Below, piece after piece: positions 19,863-33,169 of a stretch of DNA of 64,000 nucleotides. The notes below the pieces were generated by a model. That model worked only from the letters and a program-made list of their open reading frames with translations, made no database searches and was not told the DNA's origin. The stretch is from Nannizziopsis barbatae (Eukaryota > Ascomycota > Eurotiomycetes > Onygenales > Nannizziopsiaceae). The DNA lies in the NCBI GenBank assembly GCA_014964245.1, contig JACVYH010000002.1, positions 6,227,501 through 6,291,500 on the forward strand, given 5' to 3'. The position numbers and the translations under genes are program-made. Position 1 is the stretch's first letter, and every line of letters starts with the position of its first letter.

Positions 19863-22800
19863 CTATGACCAGCTTACTTCTTTCTCCAATAGCGGAAAGA
19901 CAAGATTTATACCTGCAACCCCACGTAAATACTCACCTAACAGTGGACTCATGCCCCGCTCCTCTGCGCGACGGACCCAGGCATCCATTGGTAATTCCTC
20001 GACTGTTGAACCAGTCTCGCGTTCAAGCATGCCTCGCAAATCTGAGAGTGGAACAACCTCCTCTCCTGACTCGTAGAGATATTTAACATTGCCTGGCCAT
20101 GAGTAATCTTCGTAGACCTCATCGGCAATCTGCATGGCAACAAGTCCTACCGAGACAAAGTCAAGCCATCCTTTCCACGCCGAGGTAGTAGGAATAGCTT
20201 TCATTTCCTTAGCAAAATGAAGTAAGTTGGCCATGAGATCTACCTTGGATGCACCAGCTCCTGTAATGGATGACGGCCGATGGACCCATATGGGCAACGC
20301 ACATTGATCGCTGATTTTTTCAAGGTATCGCTCGGTAGCCCATTTTGTAGCAATGTACCCGGCACCTTTCGTGGAAGGAGGTGGATAATCCTTGACAGAG
20401 CGTTGCCCCCATACCTCTTGCCCTGTCAGTTGCGCAACACTAGACGTGGAGACGTAGTGGAAGGAAAGATGGTATGGCAAGCTGAGATGCACAAGCTGCT
20501 TAGTAGCGTCTAGATTAGCTGGCTTTAAGCTTTCATATGATTTCATAAAGGAGACATCGGCGCCATTGTGAATCACGGCGTGCGCTTCTGAGAAAATGTC
20601 CGAAAGTGTCTTTTCAGAGAGCCCAAAATGAGGCAATGCCAGATCTCCGCGGTGAATGATGACTTTGGGCGAACGAAAAAGTTCTTTGCACAGTTCACTG
20701 ACTTCTTTACGAACAGCTAAGCAGTGAATCTTCTGGACAATGCTGTCCTCCAGTAAGCGCCTGAGAATTGCTTGACCCAAGAAGCCGGTTGAGCCTGTGA
20801 GCACGACTACACTTGGGTTACCGAAAAACCTCCGGTCAACACGTACCCGCAAGAGACTAGGCGATACAGCCGTCTCACTCTCCCAGTCAATTCCCGGTTC
20901 AGTTGTTATACTGCCGTTGGATGTTGTTGGTGCAGTCCCCGGATAATTTGTTGGAAGAAGCGTCGCCATACCCCCAAGTGTGCTTGATTCAAATAGTTGG
21001 AACAAAGAGATTTCAAAGTTGAAGGCCCTTTGTATTTCAGAACGCAGTTTTACCAGTAGCATTGAGTTTCCGCCGACATGGAAGAAATCAGAGTTCCTGC
21101 TCATTTGATATTGAGACAGCACTTCTTTCTCTAGAATTCCTTCCCACAGATGCAACAGGCGCGATTCGTTGGCGTTAAAACTTTTATTAAACTCATATTC
21201 GGGACTTGGCTTATCTTGTTCCACAGATAGGGGTAGAGATCTTAATAGTAGTCTATCAATCTTGCCAGACGAGGTTGTTGGTATTTTCTCTAAAGAAACG
21301 ATTGCGGCCGGACGCATATATTGCGGTAAGGTAAGTTGTTCGAGAATTTTATTGAGGCTGCTAGGGCTCTGTGGGATAACTGAAGATACGATGGCGATCA
21401 GGTACTCTTCGCCAGGTTTTTTGGAGCCCCGAAGAGTGACGCATACGTCGGATATTTTGCCTTCCGCAGATTTGAATATGGCCGACTCGATCTCCTGGAG
21501 GTCGATGCGCATTCCCCGTAGCTTCACCTGAGTATCTCCTTCAATTCTTGAGCCAAGGATGAGGGATCCGTCGCTAGGACTAAGTCGCCCCATGTCACCG
21601 GTGTGATGTAACGTTGTCCAGCCATTCTCAACAAACTCAGCAGGGGCCCAGATATCGCGTTTAAACCCGCGAGCATTCATTTCGCTACAGAGATAACCGG
21701 CAGCAACGCCGGCTCCCCCTATCGCAATCTCGCCTGAAATCCCGGCCGGTACTGGTTTCTGGTTGGTATCAAGGATGTAGACGGAGTAATTTGGCAATAC
21801 TTCCATTCCATTCTGGTCACTGGTTGCCAAAGGGGATAATATATCGTGCCTGTAGTCAACTACTCTGAAGTTGGAGCAGAAAGTAATCTCTGTTGGACCG
21901 TAGCAATCTATCAGCTGCAAATCAGGTTTCTGTAGGTCGCGGAAACGTTTAAGCAAACTGTCCCTCACTGGCTCGCCGCCACTTTGGGTTACCCTCCAGG
22001 TCGATTTCGATAGTGCAGTAGGATCCCCGTAGTCAATCCAACTGATGAGCTCGGACGGAGTTGCAATTGTGATGGTGATTTTCTCTTTGACAATAATCGA
22101 GGAGATAGCTAATGGGTCACCGCGAGACCTTTTAGGTACGATATGCAGAGTTCCACCGTTACAAAGTGATAGGAAGATTTGGGCTAGGGACATATCAAAA
22201 TTGTATGAGCTCTGTTGCAACATAATATCCTGACCTTCGCGGTAAGATAGTATCTTTGTCATAGCCTCGATATGGTTCCGGAACGATTCGTGTTTAATAA
22301 CAATGCCCTTTGGTACTCCTGTGGAGCCACTAGTGTAGACGAGGGCTGCAGAAGATTTTGCTTTTGCTCCAATAGTTACGGTCTCTCCGAGTGGGGATTC
22401 CGTAAAAGTATCAACGTTGAAGACGTGTTTTCGCTCCATTGCAGACTCGAAAATAGTGGATTCAGCCATTGTATCATTGCTGATAATGAGCAGATTCGGT
22501 TTGCAGTCATGAACTATCGATAGCAGCCGATCCTTGCCTGCTGCGGGATCAAGTGGCACATACGTTGCGCCTAGTCGTAGAATGGCCAAAAGGGAGCAGA
22601 CCCAGTCCATGCATGGGTTTAAGAAGACGCAAATTTTACTTCTGGGTCCCAATGGCTGCTCGGTATCTTTGGCTAGGGTGACGCATAAACATTGCACCTT
22701 TCTTGCCATTTGCAAGTACGTGAGTGACCGTTCCGTGCCATCCTGGAGCGCGACCTTGTTCGCAAAACGCTCAACTATTTCATCAATTCGATGAATTAGA

Positions 22801-25800
22801 GTTTCTGTCCAACTATTTTTATGGATGGGTCCTGCAGTCAAATTGTTAGTAATGGGGCATGGCTTGTCGGATATAATGTTAAATAGTATGTATGTACATA
22901 CCTCGTCCAATTCTAACGGCGGCTGCCACATCCTCTGGATTATATAGGGAAACAGCATTGAGCCGCAATGCTGGATTACGGGAAAAAGACTTAACCAGCT
23001 CAAGATACATGTCCCTAAGCTTCCCTAGGTCGTTCTCTTGATAAAGGGTAGATTGGCCGCCAAGTATAACCCGACAGTCACTACCAGGGTTCTCAACAAT
23101 ATCTAAGGTCAAGTCGCAAGCAGTCTGGCCTTGTTCGAAAGTTGTCACTTGACTGTGGCAGTCACAGAATTCGCGTCGCTCTGAAACCCCGGGTCGATAA
23201 TTCACTAGCACCTGGAAAAGGGGGTTATGAAAACCTGTGCGTGAGACGCCGAGCTCATTCATTATGATATCAATGGGTACTGCTGAGTGGCCGAAAGCTG
23301 CCAAGGATTTATCCCGCATCAGCTTCATTGCATTAGCAAATGTTTGGTTGGGTTGAGCTTTGAACAACAATCCCAGAAGATTTAAATACATGCCCACACT
23401 GTCCATGGTTGGTGGTTCATGCCGGTTTGCCGAGCTGATTCCGATACAAAGCTTCTCAACAGCGACTAACCGAGTAAGAAGCGTGTAGAAGACTGCAAGG
23501 TGGAAGTGAAATAGACTAACTTTTAGTCTGCTGCACATCGTTTTAATAGTAGCGAGAATTGACTGGTCGAGATAAAGATCCGCGGTGTTGCTTGCATAGG
23601 AAGTGAGTGGCAAGCGTACTCGGTTCTTTGACAACGGAAGGATGGGGAGGACTGGGAGTGCCTGACCACCAAATTCATTGATCCAATATGATATATCGTC
23701 CGCCCACTGTCCAGATTTATACTGTTTGTGCTGCTGGTCCGTGAAGTCAGGGTACTGCAAAATTTCTCGGACGGGACTAGGGCTTTGAAAATGATAAATG
23801 AGCTGCAACTCTCGGAGGATCACCTCTAGGCTGATTCCGTCCATATTGATGTGGTGGTAACCGATGACCAGCCGGAAAGAAGTAGGAGATCTCTTGAGAA
23901 GAACTATTCTCATAAGTTCACCTTTAGAAAGCTTATACCTATGCCGCATTAGGCCTCGGTGCCACTCGTCTGCTTGAGAGTCCTGGTCAATATCATGCGA
24001 TTCCAAGCACAGGCATGATGTGGCAAGAATTTCTTGCACAACATTTTCCGAAGCCTCGCTTGCAGAGAACCGTGTGCGCAAGGCTTCATGGCGTTGTCCC
24101 ACGAGGGACACAGCCTTGCTAAGCTGTTCAATGTGTAAAGAACCTTGGAGATCAATTGATACAGTTATGTTGAGTGCAGACGATGGGTCTGAGAGGAACT
24201 GCTCTAGAAACCAAAATCTGGACTGTGCAAAAGATATTGGTACAGTTTTGACAACATTCTGTATGGTATTATCGAGTATTTTATGTTTTTCGAGGCATGC
24301 AGTAATGCCCACTCCCGGTGGTTTCGTAGCAACATCAGAGCTCCGCGAGCTGAGCTCAGTTCCATCAGTTTCGGGCGATGATATCGAGGATGAAGTGATT
24401 TTAGAGTCGGTAGAATTTGCCACAAATATGTTTGGATAGCTAGCTGATGTGATACTAGAACTGGTTTTAACAGGCGAAAATTTGCCGCTGGAATGGTTCA
24501 AAGTAGGAAATAACGCGGATGAAGCCGGTTGTGCCTCTCTTTCCAGGTCCGATGGAGGCGTTATAGTAGCACCGGTCATGCTTTCGGAGAAGGGCAGCCG
24601 TGTTTGTTTCATAGCCGTGGTATTGTCGGCCGCCCTTGGTGGGCTAATTTGCGTTCTGTTAGGTAATGGAGCCACGGTCTTGGTGATTGAAGTGAGTATC
24701 TTCGTTGGGGGCTTCTGCTTCGAGGAACGTTTTGCGCTGAGATCCAAATTTGGGGTTAATTCTTTCGGCAACAGCTGCTGGACTTGACCAAGAATTTCGT
24801 TGACCTTTGCGCCACTGAGAATCTTAAGGACCGGGATCTCGACCTGAAATTCTTTGATGAACCATGAACGAATATCTACGGCTACCAACGAGTCAATACC
24901 GAGGTCGTCTGCCGTGAGCTCAGAAATCGGCCGGCCTTCTTCGACCTGTAAGCTAGCCTGTAGCTTGAGAGAAAATGCGGCTATTTGTGTCCATTGTGTT
25001 AGCAGGCAAATATGCGAATAGGGAACAGATTTCTTCATACCATAGATAATGTCACGAACATCATCCGGAGTAAATGCCTCTTGTAGTTGAGATTTGACTG
25101 GAATTTGACGGTCGTCCTTTCCGGTGGTTCCCATAAGTTCCGCGCCATGGGCGTTTCTCACGCAATGTTGAAACATTGGGTTCTTAAACCATGTTATATT
25201 CCTCCGGAACTCTTCATTGTCTTCAATCATCATCAGTCCAGTAGAAAGTTCGGGATTCTTCCCTCGATGGGCTTGACCAGCGTATACAGCCTCCGCAAAT
25301 AAGGTATGGAAGTCTTGCTCCGAAAGCCATAGATTACCCACTTTCCTTAAAAATAGCTGCTGAGATAGGGTCAGCTCTCGGGTTACGTATCCGTTACCGA
25401 AGATAGCCCCAATATGCACAGCTGATGCATTCAGACCCCTTTGTCTTCGGCTAACTGCAAGGCCCGACATGAACATGTTGGCAGCTGCATAAGCTGACTG
25501 ACCCGGATTACCTGTGACACAAGCCATAGATGAGAAAAATACGAAGAACTCAAGATCTGTATTGTGGAAAAGTTCCTCCAGGTAGATGCTTCCCTGGACT
25601 TTAGGCCTCATCACCTTGTCAATGCGCTCCATATCTAGGTCCGTAAACATGGTGTCGTGGAGTATCATTGCACCCTGTGCAACGCCGGCAATGGAAGGGA
25701 GTGTTTGTACAATTTCGCTATATGCTGAGTGCACCGAATTCCGATCACAGACATTACTAAGTAGAGTGAATTTAGTCGTTCTGAAGTTGCGAATAGAGAG

Positions 25801-28800
25801 AGAAAGGCATTCAAAAACTTACGCAGGAATTATCTGTACTGTAGCTCCCCAACTTTTCATTTTGCGGAAGAAGCCTTTGTCCACTCTAGGATTTCTACTG
25901 GTGATCACAACGAATCGAGCACCCTGTCGCACCATCCAGGCACACAAGGAGAGACCAAGACCCCCGGTAAGGCCAACAAGCCAGTAAGTCTTGTCACTGC
26001 GGAAACGGACATTCTTATCAATTGTCTCGACGGATATAGGAACAATATTGGGACCAAGCGGCCAAGAGATAACAAAATCATTTTCTGACCGCTTGCTATC
26101 GTCCGAGATGAGCTGCTCTAATGGAAAATTTGAGAAATTCGGCTCAGCAGTCTCAAGAAATGGCTCTTGATGCTGTAAGCCATGTTTAGCGTTTGTTAGA
26201 GCAGTCCTAACATTTTGTCTGAAGTCATAGTCAGGTAGGCGTCCTAGAATGTCGGTAACGTCGGACTTGCGCAAAGTCTCTATTTTGCACGGGCGAAGAC
26301 ATTCGGCGACGGTCGAAGTGATATGATCGTCACCATTCATGTCCACTAAAATATAATTCGCAGCGGTGGTTGCTCTCGGTACTAATAGGTTCCGTAGCGC
26401 AAGCTTCCCCGTCATTGGATGAACATATTCGCACTTCTCGTTAGACTGGTTCGTAAGGTAGAGTATACTAGCCCATGAATCGGTTGCCAGCCGATCGAGG
26501 GTGCGTAAAAAAGTCTTGTCAGGCCGTGAAACAATTATCTGAGTACCAGCTGAAAGATTTGCCAGCGCAGCACGGCCAAGGAGCTCCAAGTAAAAGAGTT
26601 GCAGCAGATTGTCTTCATTGCCATCCATGTTGAAACCTGACAGGACAAATGATTTGGGAACTACCACCTTGGACGCTAATGTAGTAGAAAGAGCCAGGAC
26701 ACGCTCTCCGGTGCATACTGCTCTCCCAACAATCGGAAAGAGAAAGCAGTTCTCCGCAACCCGTACAGATTGGTTGACAGAATATAGAACATCCATCTCC
26801 ACGATTTGTTCATGCGTAGGCCAGGAGTGTGTAGTGTGAGAGAGGTCAGTCTTAATAAGCGTATAAGTGCTATCTTTGCAGATCAGTTTGACCGTCGCTT
26901 GCGCAATATCAGCCTGCTCCGTAATGGTACGCTTTGCAGACTTGTAGCGATTATTCTGGTTCTGGTTAAGCTTGAAACGAGGAACGTGGAATTTACCAGC
27001 GGCGTCAAGGTACAGCTCAGGTTCCAGAGAGTGTAACAGAGATAGATCTCCGTCATTAATTTCGTCCCAAGCTCTTGAAGCTTCGAGGCTGAGCAGCGAT
27101 TCCGCAATGACGACCGGGTCGGGAGTTGCGGCAGAATCCAGGTCTAGAAACTGTAAGCGAAGATGTAACATCTCGAGAACAATTGTCCGTCCAAAGCCAA
27201 GGACCATTCTCGCATATGGGTCTCCGTTTCGAGCTCCGCGAGTGACCCAGAGGACGTTGGTTGACTGTTTGAAGATTTCTTGAAACCCACGGAGCTTGGA
27301 TGGGTCAATTGACTTGAAAACTGGCGAGTCAAGGTCTGAGAGACACAGAACACTACCGCCTACTGCGAGGTTGGTTTCTTGTACACTTTGAAGTGAACTA
27401 ATGAGGTTGATAGTGCCGCAACGGGGGCTAAGAATGCCTTGAATTTCGGACGCTAATGCCGAACTGTTACCTCCGTCGCTAATGATCGACAAGCGCTGAA
27501 TTGAGGTGGAATCGGATCGGAGCAAAGGAAATCTTAGGAAGTCGACTTTCTCGTCCACTGCTTGTGATACAATAACAGAAAGCGGAACCGGAAGCTTTTG
27601 TTCATGAGGCACTACCGTGTCGATACCTGAGAATCCAGTTTGCCGAAGAAGCCTATCCCATTCGTCAAGCCCAACGCACGGTGATAAAACACGCCCATCC
27701 TCGCACCCGAGCCACCAGCCGGGTAGTCCGCCAAAAATGAGTCCAAACCGCATCTGTTCATTCTCGGTAATTTCGAGGAGCAGTAAGTACCCGCCAGGCT
27801 TGAGTAGATTTCGGACGTTGCTCAATGTTTGTTTTAGGTTTCGGGTGGCGTGGAGGACCAACGATGCTATGATAACGTCAAAAGAACCAGGGGTGAACCC
27901 TTGGTTCTCAATGTCTTTCTCGATGTCGAGAACCTTGAAATTCATTTTAGAGCTGTATGAAGAAAATACATTGGAGGCTTTCTCAAAGAAGCCACTGGAG
28001 ATGTCGGTAAATGTATATGTGGCGAATTGATCCCCAAGCTCCCTAAGGAATGATTTTGTTGCGCCCCCTGTCCCGGCACCAATTTCTAGCACATGCATAT
28101 GAGGATATCTATGACCAATCTGACTAGCAAAAGCAGCGAGGTAGGCAGTATAGCGAGGCATACCTTCCGCGTAAACGTAAAAATCGTTTAGCTTGTTGTC
28201 ACGAATCATGTGCTCTAGCATCGTGGTCTCTCCTCTGATAACATCGCCTAAGGATTCGCCTACGGCGTGCAAAAGTCTCAAATCGGCGTTATCGGGATAC
28301 CTGTCCAAGAGTTCGGTAATACAATCTCTCGTGTCATGTATCCATTCTTTTCGAGCAAAGGGATTCATCCCCTTAGCTACCCTTGGCAGGGTGTGATCAA
28401 TAAGGGTGAATAATCTTTTGAAGTGCCAATCCATATCAACGCGTTGAGAAGGGGGAAAAGAATCATTCAATGTGCGGAGATAGAAGTAAGCGACACGTTC
28501 CAGCGACACCAGAAGTTCTTCGTCAAGTTCAGCAACTGGAGTTCTTGCCATGACAACTTCGCTGTCGGGCCTATCGATATCCCAAACTAGTTCAGTGAAT
28601 ATGTCCAGATCGCTTGTCTTGGATAGACCGGACATCGGTCGCGTCTGGAGCCCTTCAAGCTGGATGGCCTTAAAAGAAAATCCTCGAGGAGAATATATAC
28701 TCGCGTCACCGGATAAACTTTTTGCTGTTGATATCGACGCGGCCGAGTCAAATGGTACCTCGATATCTTTACCTGCAAAAGTAAGGCAGTGTAAGGGATT

Positions 28801-31800
28801 AACAATAAGGCGCTCGATCTTTGTTGGGAGATATATGGAGCGGAGCATGCTGTCACCGGGGTAGCAGAACGCTAGCATAATGGATTGGATAGCGGCGTCT
28901 AGAGTTGCAGGGTGTATAAGTAGCGATTCGGCATGTCCTGTTGTAGCGCAGGCCGGGTTTTGAATGACACCTTGTGCGGATCCCAGCTTGCGCTTGAGTT
29001 TCCTAAGGGCGTAAAAAGGGCCGAAGTACCCAAAGCCAATATCACCAAGGGCATTGTAGAACCTATCTTCTTCAACGTCCAGTAACGCATAATCATCATA
29101 GTCTGGCACTTTTGAAGGAAGGAGACAAGGGTCGCTATCGCCAAGGACGACAAGAACCTGACAGCTGGCATGCAATGACATGTCCAGGGTATCGTTGTCC
29201 GGCGCAGAATGGAAAGAAAAGTGAGCATTGATCTCGTGACGTGCATCGCTTTTCATTCGGGTAATATCATGCAAAATAACAAGGGAATCAACACCCGAGT
29301 CGTCGTCTCCGAACACCATAGCATGACCGACATCAAAGTTCCGTAGTTCAATAGACTGGACGGGTCCACTACTGCCAAATGCTCGCATACATGCCTCTAA
29401 ACATACTGACACGTAGCCCGCGCATGGGAAGACAGTCTGACCTTGAACCTGATGGCCGTCAAGCCAATCTATTTCACCACGTTTAATTATGTTACGCCAA
29501 CGCATCTCGCTAGGTGTGCCATGCAAAATTTGCCGGCCCAGGAGCTCGTGTGGCTTGTCCATTCTCATACGAAATGCTCTCGATAACCGCGACTCGTGCC
29601 AAAATGCCCGTTTATGGTCCCAAGGGTAAGTCGGAAGACCTTTAATATGAATATTTTCATATTCTGCTGCACTCGTGCCAGTCATGAAGCGATCATATGC
29701 GGTTAAATCGACAACACCATCTCCGAATGTTTTCCATACGAATCCCAGGCAAATTGAAAAGGCTTCGACACTATTCGCACCGCGAATCATTGCACCCGTG
29801 TATGGAATTGGTTTGTCTATCATGCCTTCCTGGACTATAAGGAAGCTAGGTTAGCATCAATACTGGATCGGATTTTAAAATATGGGGCTTGGTCGAAATG
29901 ATTTGCATCCATTTGCCCTCTTGCCCATTCCTGCAACCCTCGAGTGAATGCTTTAGCTGCCTTATATACCCAGCCCTCCCACAGATTCCTCTTGATCTTC
30001 GGGCATTTTATAGGGTTGGTCAAAGTAAAAATCAGGCTTTATTCAGCGGTTCTTGTGGGTAGAACACTGGGAAATAGCAGTTTGCAGCAAAAGAACTTTA
30101 TGAAAGTATTCGTGAAATTGGGCAAGTGCAAGGGTCAGTTTAATGGAGATTCGTGACGAAATAAGTGTAAATACACTTACATGTTTGGTTAACTGGCCCT
30201 TTGAGGGCTGGATGCGGGCCGACCTCGATAGCGAGATCGTACCAGGTTTTTTCGCTGGAGCGATTCTGGTTAAGAAGCTGAAGTGCTTCGGCGAATAGGA
30301 CGGGTTTTGTTAAATTGGAAACCCAGTATGATGCTCCAAGTTCTCTAAGGTTCGGTAATTGGGAAACGTCACAGCAAAAAACGCTAGAGACCCAGCGACA
30401 ATCGGCAGTGGTGTTTTGTGGGATGGGGCTGATACCGCACCGCTCAAGAGAACGAATATATGACTCGGCGCAAACCTGCATATGGTGAGAGTGGTAGGCA
30501 CGGTCGACCTTGAGAAGGCGAGTAAACTTTTTTTCCTCATCCAACAACTCCTTCACCTCATCAATGGCATCGGCATCGCCTGACAAAGCTACACTAGCTG
30601 GGGAATTGCTGGCAGCGACGCAAATGCGCCCTTCAAAAGCCGGAAGAGAGCAGAGTTCTTTGGCGTCATCGTAGGACGTCCCCACTGCCAGCATAGCTCC
30701 TTGTTGGGTTACTGATCTCAGATGTAGGCCTCGATAGTAAGCGATTCGTATGGCATCCTCCGCAAGCAAATACCCAGAAGCGTAAGCCGCAGCAATTTCG
30801 CCCGAGGAATGTCCTACCACAGCAGAAAATTGAATACCAGCGGCCCTAAGAAGGTCGACGAGTATGATCTGAATAGCGGTGCACAGAGGCTGCGAAAGAG
30901 ATGCGGTGCCTACCTCTGACGACTCAGCTGGTGCAAGCAACTGATCGCGTAACGACCACGCTGGACGGTCTTCGTGCGGTAGGGTCTGTAGGCTTTGATC
31001 AAGATGGCTGAGGATACGGTTCACGGAGGGGGAGTTTTCGATCAAAGCTGCGCCCATGCGGGCCCACTGCGCTCCTTGGCCTGTAAATACTCCAAGCACT
31101 CTAGACAGGGTGCCGGATTTTCTTGAATTTGCCGCATGCTGTTCTTCGGACTCGCTGAGCAACTGTATAGACTCAGTTAGGTTGTTGATTAGATCCTGGG
31201 TAGTTTTGGCAGCGGGCACAGCGGCTCGACAAGCTAAGGTTGTGCGACGTTCGTTTAATGTCCAGGAGAGGTTCTTAAGATTGATCACGGAGCCTCGGGG
31301 AGTTGCAAGATAATCTCGAAACGATTCAAGCGTAGATGCCAATGCATTGTCGGTGGCAGCTGAGAATACAAAGGGGGAAAAACCGTACCAGTTGCCGCTA
31401 TCATGATTGACTAGCTCATTTGATGTAGCGGATCGATGACCATCAGCACTTTCGAGAATAGCGTGGCAGTTGGTTCCACCAAATCCGAAACTGTTAACGC
31501 TTACTCTTCGTAAACCATGGTTCGGGAGTTCCGGCCACTTCTGCACGGCAGATACAATTTTCATAGGTCCATAAAAAGGCTCAATCTTTGGGTTCAGCTT
31601 GTTGAATAATCGGTTTGGTGGTATCTCTCCTGATTTCAGCGCGAGCGACGCTTTAATGACGCCGGCAAGGCCAGCCGTCCCTTCAGTATGGCCAATGACT
31701 GTTTTTATAGAGCCGACGTATAATATTTCTTTGGAATCTCGGGGAGCAGCAAATGGCCGGCCACCGAAAAAGGCATCAAAAATTGCCTTGGCCTCAATCG

Positions 31801-32889
31801 GATCACCAGCAGGTGTGCCTTTGGATTGAAGTATATCAGTAAATGGTACGGTTTTGGATAGACCCACTCAATACATACCTGTACCATGTGCCTCAAAGAA
31901 CTGCGGGCGGTCACTAGGCTTGTTAATATCGAGACCTGCCTTGGAGTATGTAGCTTTGATCAAGGCGGCCTGTGCGGCGGCACTCGGCATCGTAATGCCT
32001 GGAGTTTTGCCATCCTGGTTGACACCGGTCTCCCGGATCACACATTCGACGTGGTCGCCATCTGCAAATGCCTTGCTTAAGGGTTTCAAGATAATTGCCG
32101 CAACACCTTCTCCGCGGGCATAGCCATCCGCACCCGCATCCCACATACGACTTCGGCCGGTTGGTGAAAGCATCTGCAGTTTGCTTTCGGCAATGAATTG
32201 CTCCGGGCCGAGGATTACGTTGGATCCAGCTACCTGGATACTCGATTAATGGATGCATTTCCAGAGACGATTAGGGCTAAACTTACGACCGCAATTGATG
32301 ACTCTCCTGCTCGTAGCGTCTGTACAGCATGATGCATTGCAATTAAGCTGGAAGAACAAGCCGTATCAATGGTCATAGAGGGACCGTGCCAGTCAAAGAA
32401 GTAAGATAAGCGATTGCTTAAGATACTCCTTGCTGTTCCAGTGGCAAAATACGTTGGAAACATTTCAACATCACGTCCGATCATGTCTGTAAAGTCGGCA
32501 CTCATTACACCTACATAGACAGCTGTGTTTGAGCCTCGTAATTGCTTCATTGAAAGCCCTGCATCTTCGAGGCTTTCGTAGACAGTTTCCAGAAGCAATC
32601 GCTGTTGCGGATCAATCGAGTTGGCCTCAATAGCTTTGATGCCAAAGAATTCGGCGTCAAAGTGGCGCAGATCTTCGTCCAAGAGGTAAGAATGCTGGAC
32701 ATTGCTAGTTCCGTGGTGGGAGTTCTTGGGGTGATAAAATCCCTCGACGCTGAATCGGTCTTCTGGTATAACTTTCCGTAGGTCTCGGGGGTTCCGAAGG
32801 AGCTCCCATAGTTTGGACGAGCTGTTACAGCCTCCTGGAAAGCGGCAGCCCGTTCCAATTATGGCAATGGGTTCTTGTTTGTCGCGCAT
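19863..32889 (-). CDS. Hybrid PKS-NRPS megasynthase, cytochalasan type (CcsA-like)
   Basis: Six exons: 32889-32287, 32233-31879, 31818-30181, 29834-25823, 25756-22902 and 22831-19863. All junctions are in phase and give about 4143 residues. Domains in order: KS (1-430; Cys178, HGTG near 318, His363); AT (560-860; GHSSG, Ser657); DH (955-1260; His993, Asp1178); C-methyltransferase (SAM motif EIGAGTGG near 1449); a degenerate ER-like region (about 1800-2100); KR (GLTGGLG at 2153, Tyr2292); ACP (Ser2492); Ser/Thr-rich linker (2516-2705); C (HHINMDG at 2837); A (YTSGSTGVPKG near 3320, Lys3678); T (Ser3744); terminal reductase (TGSTGFLG at 3833, YIATK at 3979). It should make a reduced, methylated polyketide using the separate enoyl reductase, amidate it with an amino acid and release an aldehyde. 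It is the cluster core, comparable to CcsA. The third intron is unusually long (346 bp). Confidence 0.93.
29835..30180 (-). other. Unusually long intron 3 of the PKS-NRPS (346 bp)
   Basis: The donor (T|GTAAGT) and acceptor (TTATAG|TC) splice GPVNQT to FQEGMIDKP in phase, as expected for the AT-to-DH junction. The other four introns are 53-70 bp. A 62-codon open frame inside (30023-29835, minus) reads like protein (for example NLWEGWVYKAAKAFTRGLQ), but I do not recognise it. An 8-bp inverted repeat TAAGTGTA-AA-TACACTTA sits at the donor (30162-30179). Confidence 0.6.
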
Positions 32890-33098
32890 AGTGTGAAAGT
32901 GGAATAGAGGAAAAAATTCTTCGTCGCCTTCTCAGTGATAGTAAACAGCAAGAGGGTGATATATCGATAGAGTCCAATTGAAGAACGAGCGGAGACAGCA
33001 AAATGATATGGTTAGCCAAATAATGCGGCTCTTGGGGAGTTGAGCGATGCATATAGTTCGGCTGTTGACCGTAATCGGAGTGAAGCGGCATTGTTGCC

Positions 33099-33169
33099 TC
33101 ACCGAACCGGAATATGCGTAGTTCTCGAATCTATCTTGGAAAATGTCGGACTTCGGTTCGGTTCGGTGA
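33099..33169. promoter_or_regulatory. PKS-NRPS promoter: 11-bp inverted repeat with CGG triplets
   Basis: TCACCGAACCG (33099-33109) is perfectly inverted at CGGTTCGGTGA (33159-33169), 210-280 bp upstream of the PKS-NRPS start. The second arm extends to TTCGGTTCGGTTCGG (33153-33167... region), with three CGG triplets spaced by 2 bp. This fits a Zn2Cys6 operator, related to but not identical with the CGG-N3-CGG motif of the other cluster promoters. Confidence 0.5.

Noticed and set aside
19910..19960. Extra intron near the 3' end of the PKS-NRPS gene
   Set aside because: A GT-AG pair exists (GTGAGT...TTGCAG) but would be only 24 bp, and the unspliced frame reads through to a good C-terminus.
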